A DNA stretch of 33,776 bases from JBCAWW01 sp039024315 (lineage in GTDB: Bacteria > Bacteroidota > Bacteroidia > J057). The stretch lies in the NCBI GenBank assembly GCA_039024315.1, contig JBCCQN010000074.1, positions 1-33,776 on the forward strand. The letters run 5' to 3'. Positions 17,416 to 24,108 of the stretch are shown here, piece after piece (the stretch's first letter is position 1; every line of letters begins with the position of its first letter). A program made the translations under genes and the position numbers. A model generated the notes under the pieces. The model had not been told where the DNA came from. It searched no databases and saw only the letters and a program-made list of their open reading frames with translations.

Positions 17416-17576
17416 AAATTCAATATTTTAGCACAATATAAGGATTCAGCCTTTGCTTTAGGCAATGTGATTAGGAGCGTTCTCGGAGAGAGAAAAAAAC
17501 TAATTGCTTCAAATGTCAGTTAGCTGCTAGTTTGCCTATGCCAAGTCTTCGTTATTTTAGCCTAATCTTTATTATC

Positions 17577-18706
17577 ATGAAGCACTCTGCCTATACCCTA
17601 CTACTCAGTTTACTGCTCGGCCTCGCGTTCACAGCATGTGAAAAACCTAAAGTAACTCCCCCCCCCCAGTCGTCATGGGAGGCTCTATTGAAGTGATTCA
17701 GGACGATTTTATGGGTAAACCAATTGTCCTAGCAGGAAGTCAAGGCCGCAATATTGTTGTCAGTTTTGAGCGCACGCTAGCAGATGGTACGGTGCTTGAT
17801 TTTACAGCTTCTAAGACTGGCTTACCTGCGATCCTTGAAGATAGCGAAGGGACCACATGGGATATGTTTGGTCACGGAATTTTGGGGCCACGAGCAGGTG
17901 AAAAGCTCCAGGTGCTCAATGGGTATATCGGGTATTGGTTTTCCTTTGGAAGTTTTTTTCCGGGTTTAGAGATTTATGATGATCCGCGTAGCGTAACGCC
18001 GCCACCGCCATTGCCTGCCAGTAATCAAAATTGGGCCTTATCGGTCTCCAATGTTTATGCTGGGGCAGGTAGAGATGGTATTCCCTCTCTGGAGACACCG
18101 CAAATTGATATTTTTACGGAGCGGGATTATCTGGAAAGGGCTTATTACCTATCCGACGATGCCTTGGTAGTAGGAATCAGAATTGGGGATACTTATCGCG
18201 CCTATTCTCACGACGTGCTCAATTGGCATGAGATTGTCAATGACACGATTGACGACCAAGCCTTTTCCTTGATTTACTGTCCATTGACCGGTACAGCCGT
18301 AGCGTGGAACCGAGTCATCGATGGCGTGGAAACGACCTTTGGAGTTTCTGGCCTACTTTACAACAACAATGTGATGCCCTATGATCGCAATACAGGTAGT
18401 ATCTGGTCCCAGATGCGGGAAGATTGTGTAAACGGGCCCTTACTCGGAAAAATAGCCGAAAGAATTCCAGTTATCGAGACTACTTGGGGTACTTGGCGTA
18501 GTATGTTTAAGAGTACTCAAATCCTCTCTGACCAAACCGGAATCGCGAGAGATTACACTGAATACCCCTATGGGACTTATCGCGAAAATCATGATTTTTT
18601 GGCCTTCCCGCTTACTTTTGATGATACACGCCTGCCGCGTAAGGAGCGCGTTTATGGGGTAATCATAGAAGGAGAAGCTAAGGTTTATCGCTTGCAGAGT
18701 TTCTAG
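17577..18706 (+). CDS. DUF3179 lipoprotein, frame interrupted at a C10 tract
   Basis: As read, two frames encode one protein. The frame from ATG 17577 gives a lipoprotein signal (LLLSLLLGLAFTAC, Cys21) and stops after 39 codons at 17694-17696. The second frame, open from ATG 17675, gives the 343-residue body. They meet at ten C residues (17658-17667). One extra C (11) or two fewer (8) would join the signal to the body as TPPPPVVMGGSIEV. The body is a DUF3179 protein: IYCPLTGTAVAW near 199-210, FGVSGLLYNNNVMPYDR near 222-238 and FPLTFDDTRLPRKERVYG near 313-330 counted from 17675. DUF3179 has no proven function. An earlier in-frame ATG is at 17538. The interruption could be phase variation, a sequencing slip or true decay. 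Without the first frame the protein would have no export signal. Confidence 0.85.
17658..17667 (+). repeat. Poly-C tract (C10) at the lipoprotein frame junction
   Basis: Ten consecutive C between ACT and AGT, the longest C run noticed in the window. It lies precisely where the signal-peptide frame and DUF3179 body frame meet, in a Pro-rich linker where length changes are tolerated. Confidence 0.9.
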
Positions 18707-18741
18707 TTAGATTAATTTCAAGTCCTCAGACAACGGTATTT

Positions 18742-18770
18742 AGCCCTCCGAAAATTGGGCTGTTTGGTTC
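18742..18770 (+). terminator. Weak terminator-like hairpin after the DUF3179 gene
   Basis: AGCCC (18742-18746) and GGGCT (18757-18761) form a 5-bp stem with a 10-base loop, followed by a T/G-rich stretch GTTTGGTT. It is 35 bases past the stop at 18706. Confidence 0.4.
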
Positions 18771-18786
18771 ATCAAGGCCCTATTCT

Positions 18787-18824
18787 CCTAGGTCTTAATA
18801 ATGGATCCTATTGCCTAAGTACTC
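18787..18824 (-). repeat. Element B copy, diverged
   Basis: Read on the minus strand: GAGTACTTAGGCAATAG...ATTATTAAGACCTAGG, matching the element B copies at 9616, 20916 and 28236. The central GTATTCAG has changed to GGATCCAT. No element A was seen beside this copy. Confidence 0.55.
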
Positions 18825-18843
18825 TATCGCTCAAAATGTACAA

Positions 18844-18878
18844 GCCGTTCTAGCTTAGGCTAGGGCGGTTATTTATTG
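18844..18878 (+). terminator. Strong hairpin with U-rich tail upstream of the metalloprotease gene
   Basis: GCCGTTCTAGC (18844-18854) pairs with GCTAGGGCGGT (18859-18869) over 11 positions, three of them G-U pairs, around a TTAG loop, followed by TATTTATT. The G-U pairs fit an RNA hairpin on the plus strand. Confidence 0.6.
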
Positions 18879-18981
18879 ATATCTGGGCCTCGTCCCTCAA
18901 ACTATGTCATTCATACAGTGGGGCTTGAGGAGGGTCGAGTAATATGTTTGATTGTGTTTTCCACACAACTTAAACGACTAA

Positions 18982-20799
18982 ATGATGAACCGATTACTCG
19001 CGAAATGTATGCTTGGCCTGTTACTAGCGCTGCCACAAGGCTTATTGGGGCAGGATGAAATTCCATGTTTCCCCCCTCCAGTATGTGGGCCCCAAGATCC
19101 TAGTCCGACTGATCCGTATTGTAATGCCGATGTTGATGGCTGCGAAACAAGATGCGCAAATCTTAACCTTTTGATCCTTACCACACCAGCAGCTAGAGCC
19201 TTTAGTTCCAGTTCAAATAGTAACTCATTACATGAAGAAATCATAGATCAAATTGGTCGCTTCCGTCAAGCGTTGAATAATAGTAACATCAATAATAAGA
19301 CGGTTACTTACTCGATTTATGACGATGATGGGACCTATTTTAATCGAGGTGATGATATAAGGTGTGATGTAATCCAAAGTCTGCCTAATAATGGAAATAT
19401 CCAACAGCTAAGATCACAATATAAGGCAGATATGGTCATTGTAATCCCTTATGATCCTAGTTTGAATTACCTAGGGGGAATTGCTGCGAAAATCGGTCCA
19501 GATAATAGTAAGGCATATTCGATCATTACCGCCAGTATATTATTTAACACCGAGTTTGTATTAGCTCATGAAATTGGGCACCTATTAGGAGCCAGACATC
19601 ATCGAGACGATTTAGATCTGGAATGTATCGACGACATCCAAATTTCTGACTGTCAGCACGCTTGGCGTTATACCGCTTCAAATGGTCAAAAGGTAAGGAC
19701 CATTATGGCTGGGGCCGGACCTAATGCCGCTTATAATACCAGAATCCCCTACTTTTCGGGCCCTAATGTAGTGACCAATTTAGGAGATATCGCTGCCAAC
19801 ACTAATACTTCGCAACCGGCTACCAATAATGCCGGTATTATCGCACGCACTTTTTGCCAAGCCGCTGACTTTGTATCACCAGATAAAATAGTCTTGCAAA
19901 ATATCGAGGGAGATAGCCGCGATGCTTTTGTCCAATACGTAGCTCCCTTTTTCAATTTACCTTCTCCTGTCAACGGTATCAATTATGGATCCTCAGAAAG
20001 CATTAACCTCAGCAGTGTAATGCTTCCTGGTGCCTTTGGCCTTAACTTCTTTTCTAAGAAAAGAGTCTATCTAGACTTTAATTGGAACCGGATTCCGCCT
20101 AGCTCCGAGATAGTAGAAGCACGCTTATCGCTCTATTATAATCCTGACGATCTTGTAGAAGTTACAAACGGGCATGTCGGCAATAATCAGTTTAGCATCA
20201 GGAGGGTGATCTCGGGATGGCCGGCCACAAATTGGGGGGAGCAAACAATCACATGGAATAATCAACCTCAGGCTACCAGTAGCAATGAAGTAATTGTTGC
20301 TGCTTCTAATTCTAATACGCAAAACTATCTTTCCGTTGACGTTACTGATTTGGTAAAGGATATGTTTGATCCTTGCGCCATTGTAGCCAAGCATGGGTTT
20401 CAACTCAGATTGCTCAATGAGGGGATTTCCAGAGCTGTAGTATTAGCTTCTAGCGAACATCCTAACCCTAACATTCGTCCCAAGTTGGAAATCACTTTTA
20501 ATAGTTGTAAGCCTTTTCCAGTTATCAATTGCTTGAGCCTTTCTAGACAAGCGTCCCCAAATACAGACCTACTAAAAGTTTTTCCCAATCCTACTAGCGG
20601 TAAGCTTAATCTCCAATTTACGGAAGCGCAAGACAGTCAAATCGCCCTATCTGACTTACGAGGCAAACGAGTCTTGAATCGACAATTCACAGGGCAATCT
20701 GAAGCCAAAATTAGCCTCGGGCATCTCCCCAAGGGGGTCTATCTCCTAAAAGTCTTGGCAGGAGGCCAACAACATAGCCAAAAGATTTATCTACAATAG
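18982..20799 (+). CDS. Secreted zinc metalloprotease with DNRLRE domain and T9SS sorting signal
   Basis: 605 residues. Signal peptide LLAKCMLGLLLALPQGLLG. A Cys-rich segment (about 29-58) precedes the catalytic domain (about 62-290), which has HEIGHLLGARH (His196, Glu197, His200, His206) and a Met-turn at RTIMAG (Met242): a metzincin of the reprolysin/M12B-like type. Residues about 310-512 are a DNRLRE (CBM96-like) beta-sandwich: VYLDFNWNRIPPSSEIVEARL, then WGEQTITWNNQP and VDVTDLV. The C-terminus from about 528 is a type A T9SS signal (VFPNPTSGKLNL ... GVYLLKVLAGG). The enzyme is presumably released or anchored at the cell surface. The second codon is also ATG (18985). A clear terminator follows at 20820. 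No dedicated neighbours. Confidence 0.9.
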   Translation: MMNRLLAKCMLGLLLALPQGLLGQDEIPCFPPPVCGPQDPSPTDPYCNADVDGCETRCANLNLLILTTPAARAFSSSSNSNSLHEEIIDQIGRFRQALNNSNINNKTVTYSIYDDDGTYFNRGDDIRCDVIQSLPNNGNIQQLRSQYKADMVIVIPYDPSLNYLGGIAAKIGPDNSKAYSIITASILFNTEFVLAHEIGHLLGARHHRDDLDLECIDDIQISDCQHAWRYTASNGQKVRTIMAGAGPNAAYNTRIPYFSGPNVVTNLGDIAANTNTSQPATNNAGIIARTFCQAADFVSPDKIVLQNIEGDSRDAFVQYVAPFFNLPSPVNGINYGSSESINLSSVMLPGAFGLNFFSKKRVYLDFNWNRIPPSSEIVEARLSLYYNPDDLVEVTNGHVGNNQFSIRRVISGWPATNWGEQTITWNNQPQATSSNEVIVAASNSNTQNYLSVDVTDLVKDMFDPCAIVAKHGFQLRLLNEGISRAVVLASSEHPNPNIRPKLEITFNSCKPFPVINCLSLSRQASPNTDLLKVFPNPTSGKLNLQFTEAQDSQIALSDLRGKRVLNRQFTGQSEAKISLGHLPKGVYLLKVLAGGQQHSQKIYLQ

Positions 20800-20819
20800 A
20801 TAATTTTTATCATGTCTAC

Positions 20820-20855
20820 GAAGGCTCTGATCATCTCGATTAGGGCCTTCTTTTA
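20820..20855 (+). terminator. Intrinsic terminator after the metalloprotease gene
   Basis: GAAGGCTCTGAT (20820-20831) pairs with ATTAGGGCCTTC (20839-20850) along 12 positions with two G-U pairs, 7-base loop, then TTTTAT. It is 21 bases past the stop. Confidence 0.85.
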
Positions 20856-20874
20856 TGAGTTAGCGTCTTGGAAG

Positions 20875-20893
20875 AAGCGTTCCGCGCAGCGGT
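20875..20893 (+). repeat. Element A copy 2
   Basis: AAGCGTTCCGCGCAGCGGT, identical to the copies at 9593 and 28151, placed 20 bases after a terminator. The whole gene-free stretch 20856-21165 consists largely of the repeat elements A, B and C; nothing in it looks coding. Confidence 0.8.
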
Positions 20894-20915
20894 AAAAAAA
20901 TAGATTGGCAATTCT

Positions 20916-20964
20916 AAGTACTTAGACTAGCGTATTCAGTATTATGACCAAGGCAAATTGGGCT
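20916..20964 (+). repeat. Element B copy 2
   Basis: AAGTACTTAGACTAGCG, then TATTCAGTATTATGACC, then AGGCAAATTGGGCT. The last part matches the palindromic AGGCAAATTTGCCT end of the copy at 28236 when that copy is read on the minus strand, which extends element B to nearly 50 bases. Confidence 0.7.
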
Positions 20965-21012
20965 ATATAGATGGAAATATCTTTTTGCTCCTTACCGAGT
21001 ACTTTTTACTCT

Positions 21013-21034
21013 CTACTCTGTACTTAAAAGCTTC
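21013..21034 (+). repeat. Element C copy
   Basis: CTACTCTGTACTTAAAAGCT, matching CTACTCTGTACCTAAAAGCT at 9688-9707. It is preceded by GAGTACTTTTTACTCT, which resembles a second, diverged unit. Confidence 0.6.
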
Positions 21035-21139
21035 TCTGGTTTTGAATCCGCCGACTAGGCCGTAATTTAGCATCAATGCGCCACGAGGCTCTACTCAGTA
21101 TGCAGTGGTAAGAAAAAAGCTTTACTCGATTACAATAGC

Positions 21140-21173
21140 TTGTTTTAAGCATTCTTGCTACTCATTACTTTTG
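21140..21173 (+). promoter_or_regulatory. Promoter candidate for the DinB / CBS-HEPN / GNAT operon
   Basis: TACTTTTG at 21166-21173 matches the Bacteroidota -7 consensus TAnnTTTG, and a TTG lies 23 bases upstream at 21140-21142, slightly further than the usual 19-21. Transcription would start near 21180, about 12 bases before the ATG at 21192. Confidence 0.5.
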
Positions 21174-21191
21174 TCCTAATACTAACATAGC

Positions 21192-21782
21192 ATGATGAAA
21201 CTATTACTACTCCTTAGCCTTAGTTTGTTTACGATGAGCACCCTTTGGGCACAAGATACTCCTTTACCATTGCGCGAAATCCCTGCTGCCCCAGAAACTT
21301 ACAGCTCGGGGAGCGTATTGGCTAGGATGATCGAAGGCTTAGGATACCGTTATTACTGGGCAACAGAAGGCCTGAGAGAGGAAGATCTCAGCTATAAGAT
21401 TTCAGATGATTCCCGCAGCAGCGGCGAAACGCTAGATCATTTGTTAGGCTTGAGTGTAACGATTTATTGCTCAGCCAAAGATATCCCCAGAGAATTTGAA
21501 GATATGGGCGAGCTGAGCTTTGAACAAAAGAGGCGTATGACGCTCGAAAACCTCGCTCAGGCGGCAGCATTGCTCCGAGACAAAACAGAAGCCGAAGTAG
21601 CTGAACTTTCTATCGTCTTTCAAAGAGGAGAAAATCAATCCGAATATCCCTATTGGAATATGATCAATGGCCCCATCGCGGATGCAATTTATCATACAGG
21701 GCAAATCGTGAGCTATAGACGTGCCTCTGGCAACCCCATCAATCCTGGCGTCAATGTATTTATGGGCAAGACGCGCGAATAA
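21192..21782 (+). CDS. Exported DinB-like four-helix protein
   Basis: 196 residues with a signal peptide (LLLLLSLSLFTMSTLWA, mature from about Gln21). The mature part has the DinB/YfiT helical fold pattern: LDHLLGLSVTIY near 81-92 and IADAIYHTGQIVSYRRASGNP near 162-182. His83 and His168 are the conserved metal ligands. The usual first His of the C-terminal HxxxH is Asp164 here, so metal binding may be altered. The family includes thiol-dependent S-transferases and many proteins of unknown role; export to the periplasm is uncommon but known in Bacteroidota. It is the first gene of an operon with the CBS-HEPN protein (18-base gap), though the different cell locations suggest that sharing of a promoter does not mean a shared task. 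Confidence 0.85.
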   Translation: MMKLLLLLSLSLFTMSTLWAQDTPLPLREIPAAPETYSSGSVLARMIEGLGYRYYWATEGLREEDLSYKISDDSRSSGETLDHLLGLSVTIYCSAKDIPREFEDMGELSFEQKRRMTLENLAQAAALLRDKTEAEVAELSIVFQRGENQSEYPYWNMINGPIADAIYHTGQIVSYRRASGNPINPGVNVFMGKTRE

Positions 21783-21800
21783 CACTAATGCTTAAGAATC

Positions 21801-22595
21801 ATGGCTACATTTAGCGATATCATGACCCGAGGGATGGTCTTCTATGATGAAGAATATCTCAGCGAATGTAAGGAGTTTTGCCGCATCAGAGATATCCACT
21901 ATCTCCCTCATATCCATAGCAATAATCTCTGCTATTTTTACGATCGTAATACGGGTAATTTCAAAAAGCAGCAAATCAGGGAAAGGCAAACGGTCGATTA
22001 TGACGATCCGATTTTTGATACCAATCTGATTAATGATTTTGGCAATTTTCAGGTATTATTTGTGATCAAAAGCAAGCGCATCGTCGGCATTGTGCATATG
22101 TCGGACTACAATCGCGGCCCCGTCTATGATTACCTCTACAAGAAACTTTTTTTACTTGAAAAGGGCTTGGTGCATCTGATCATTCAGTTTTCAGGGCTGC
22201 GAAAAAGAGAGCTTTACAAATTTCTGGATAAGTCCCTGCCGGAGTCAGAAGCTGGTAAAAGTCTTAGTCAAAAAGACTTTAGGGGCAAAGGGATTTCGCT
22301 CAAAACTGTCTTAGAGTTGGTACATGCCTACGAATTGGTCAAAATCAGAGAAGCCGACATCCATAAGATTATTGCGGTGCGCAACAAAATCGCCCACAGT
22401 GATCAACTGGTCCCTCAATCGGCTCAAGACCCAATGCAGTTTAGTAGCAGTGCTTTTAGCCACCTGGTGCACGGTGTCAACTCTTTGGAAGTAGCCTTAC
22501 GGCAGGTGGGCAATCGCCTTTATTTTATGCAAGGTACGCTTGATGGAGACTTCTCGGGTTCGGTAATGCCATTGGAAGACTATTTGTATTTATAG
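21801..22595 (+). CDS. CBS-domain protein fused to a C-terminal HEPN-like domain
   Basis: 264 residues, cytoplasmic. Residues 1-45 form a first CBS unit (FSDIMTRGMVFYDEEYLSEC ... IHYLPHI), and about 62-110 a second (VDYDDPIFDTNLIND ... VLFVIKSKRIVGIVHMSDYN). These pairs bind adenine nucleotides in known proteins. Residues about 112-245 are helical and contain VRNKIAHSD with Arg194 and His199, the R-x4-H signature of HEPN ribonuclease domains; the preceding KIREADIHKII also fits. The layout, nucleotide sensor plus HEPN effector, parallels CARF-HEPN proteins such as Csm6/Csx1 but with CBS as the sensor. It overlaps nothing, and the GNAT gene starts 3 bases after its stop. A non-nuclease HEPN role is possible. 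Confidence 0.8.
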   Translation: MATFSDIMTRGMVFYDEEYLSECKEFCRIRDIHYLPHIHSNNLCYFYDRNTGNFKKQQIRERQTVDYDDPIFDTNLINDFGNFQVLFVIKSKRIVGIVHMSDYNRGPVYDYLYKKLFLLEKGLVHLIIQFSGLRKRELYKFLDKSLPESEAGKSLSQKDFRGKGISLKTVLELVHAYELVKIREADIHKIIAVRNKIAHSDQLVPQSAQDPMQFSSSAFSHLVHGVNSLEVALRQVGNRLYFMQGTLDGDFSGSVMPLEDYLYL

Positions 22596-22598
22596 GAA

Positions 22599-23054
22599 AT
22601 GACGCAGCTATTACGTACAAATCCTCAACATCCAGACTACCAAAGACTGGTCGCGGCTTTAGATGCTTCGCTGCGCATTACAGATGGAGAAGAGTTTCAT
22701 TTTTATGCTCAATTCAATAAGTCTGATGCCATTAAATACGTCTTACTCGTTCAAAAAGATGAGCAATTTGTGGCTTGTGGGGCTATCAAAGCTTTTGACG
22801 CGCAGACGATGGAAGTCAAGCGCATGTTTGTAGCAGAGACGCATCGTAATCAAGGGATTGCTTCGACTTTGCTGAAGGGTCTCGAAAAATGGATTTTAGA
22901 ACTAGGCTATCAGAAAAGCATTTTAGAGACTGGCGTTCGGCAACTAGCCGCTATCCGACTTTACGAAAAAAATGCCTACCAGCGCATCCCCAACTATGGG
23001 CAATATGTGGACCAGCCCAGTAGCGTTTGCTTTGCAAAACACCTAGACGCTTGA
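22599..23054 (+). CDS. GNAT family N-acetyltransferase
   Basis: 151 residues. The acetyl-CoA binding motif A is clear: VKRMFVAETHRNQGIASTLLKGLE (about 73-96; R/Q-x-x-G-x-A as RNQGIA), followed by ETGVRQLAAIRLYEKNAYQRI (about 108-128), the usual motif B with the Tyr general acid. Substrate unknown; the length and the KSILETG...RLYEKNAY pattern match the widespread small-molecule or protein GNATs. The start ATG is 3 bases after the CBS-HEPN stop, so translational coupling is likely. GNATs occur as toxins and as modifiers of partner proteins, so a regulatory role on the HEPN protein is conceivable but unproven. Confidence 0.9.
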   Translation: MTQLLRTNPQHPDYQRLVAALDASLRITDGEEFHFYAQFNKSDAIKYVLLVQKDEQFVACGAIKAFDAQTMEVKRMFVAETHRNQGIASTLLKGLEKWILELGYQKSILETGVRQLAAIRLYEKNAYQRIPNYGQYVDQPSSVCFAKHLDA

Positions 23055-23074
23055 AGTGATAAATCTCTGATTAT

Positions 23075-23093
23075 AAGCGTTCTGCGAAGCAGT
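23075..23093 (+). repeat. Element A copy with compensated stem (CTGC/GCAG)
   Basis: AAGCGTTCTGCGAAGCAGT. Relative to the copies at 9593, 20875 and 28151, one stem C-G pair has become T-A with both partners changed, and the loop is GAA instead of GCA. It lies 20 bases after the GNAT stop. Confidence 0.75.
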
Positions 23094-23101
23094 GAAAAAT
23101 A

Positions 23102-23131
23102 AAGGGAGTGCACTAAAGTACGCCCCCCTTA
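23102..23131 (+). terminator. Possible imperfect terminator hairpin
   Basis: AAGGG...GTG.ACT pairs with AGT.CGC...CCCTT around a short loop, with internal mismatches; no clear T-run follows. Weak candidate for the end of the DinB-HEPN-GNAT transcript. The following 23132-23245 is AT-rich with no gene seen. Confidence 0.3.
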
Positions 23132-23245
23132 TCAAAATCAAATTACTATTCTCAAAACAGAAAATTGCCTTGGAGAAATGAAATCAAACCCTTGGCTCTT
23201 TTCTAGCTTGTGTTAATATATAAAAAATAACATATATATCTAATT

Positions 23246-23499
23246 TTATTTGTTCGTTTTGAAAACTTTTTTGTTTTCTAGGGGGTCGCCAATTTTGATT
23301 CGGAAGCTACAATAGCCAGCTGTAAGCATTTGCCAATCGAGTTTAGAATCGCTCAAGCCAAAGTCTGCCCCCCCTGGTGGATATTATAGACGGTACAGCC
23401 CGATAGAGCAAGGAGGAGGATTTTAGCTTCTGCGAAGAACGCTTGACCTAGAATCTCCAGTTGGGCAAGATCTTGGACGGGCTTGGGATAGAGAAGGGA
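23246..23499 (-). pseudogene. Possible decayed coding remnant with a break at a G7 tract
   Basis: On the minus strand two open stretches abut. The upstream one runs from the TAA at 23500-23502 and includes ILLLALSGCTVYNIHQGG. The downstream one includes ADFGLSDSKLDWQM and ends GDPLENKKVFKTNK before a stop at 23246. They are in different frames and join at seven G (C7 at 23368-23374 on the plus strand); one added G would make a continuous run of about 84 codons. The composition looks protein-like, but there is no ATG at the upstream end, no recognised family, and an element A copy lies inside, so it may be chance. Confidence 0.3.
23427..23444 (-). repeat. Element A copy with compensated stem (CTTC/GAAG)
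   Basis: Minus strand AAGCGTT-CTTC-GCA-GAAG. Two stem pairs differ from the CCGC/GCGG copies and both are compensated. Confidence 0.6.
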
Positions 23500-23508
23500 T
23501 TAGGGGGA

Positions 23509-23526
23509 AACGTTCTGCGCAGCAGG
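23509..23526 (+). repeat. Element A copy, shortened flank
   Basis: AACGTT-CTGC-GCA-GCAG-G; the flank lacks one G, the stem is the CTGC/GCAG type. It lies 28 bases from the 3' end of the minus-strand gene at 23554. Confidence 0.55.
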
Positions 23527-23553
23527 CAGACAAACCTGACAAACATAAGGGCC

Positions 23554-23973
23554 TTATTCATTCAACCGAGCCACTAGCTTTTGCCGTTGACGCCCTTGGA
23601 TATTGACCTTGGACCAGCTGACCACGATGGCATCGATGCCAGCTAGCTCCGCTTTTTCGGCGGCGGTCAAAATAATCAATTGATTGACTACATTCTGACC
23701 ATTTTGATACCGAAGGCGGCCATCTTGGGCAAAGTATTGATATTTGTTGGAGGGAATATGCCCGCTATTGCCCGTCGCAAAGGCTATTTTTTTGCCGAAA
23801 AAGTCAAAATCTCCTCGCTCCTTGCTGAGGATCTCATTGAAATAAGCTGCCTCATCCGCATTGAGTGCATAGCTGCTGTCGAGACCACAGGCTTGGATAT
23901 CAAATTCTTGCGCTTGGCTTAAACTTGAGAGCAGCAAAAAAAGGTGAGAAATTAAAAGGGGAAGTGCTTTCAT
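23554..23973 (-). CDS. Small exported protein of unknown function
   Basis: 139 residues with a signal peptide (LPLLISHLFLLLSSLSQAQ, cleavage near residue 21). The mature protein starts EFDIQACGLDSSYALNADEAAYFN and contains DFDFFGKKIAFATGNSG near 55-71, a segment I associate only with uncharacterised Bacteroidota secreted proteins. It has a single Cys at 29 and no transmembrane segment or known motif. Monocistronic: divergent from the AraC-type sensor gene (135-base gap) and followed by the repeat-rich gap. Probably periplasmic. Function not known. Confidence 0.75.
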   Translation of the reverse strand: MKALPLLISHLFLLLSSLSQAQEFDIQACGLDSSYALNADEAAYFNEILSKERGDFDFFGKKIAFATGNSGHIPSNKYQYFAQDGRLRYQNGQNVVNQLIILTAAEKAELAGIDAIVVSWSKVNIQGRQRQKLVARLNE

Positions 23974-24108
23974 GGGATTAATTTGATTTGATTTATTGAA
24001 CAGATAACGATTTTAGCTTTCATCCGTTACGATCCGACTCGCAAAAAAGCAAAGAATCCTTATCTTGAAATTTGCCATGCTCAGGCAAAAAATCGGACTC
24101 AAAACTCT

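Noticed and set aside
19500..19760. Search for a CRISPR array or CARF gene that could supply a signal to the CBS-HEPN protein
   Set aside because: No spaced direct repeats or cas-like genes were found anywhere in the window.
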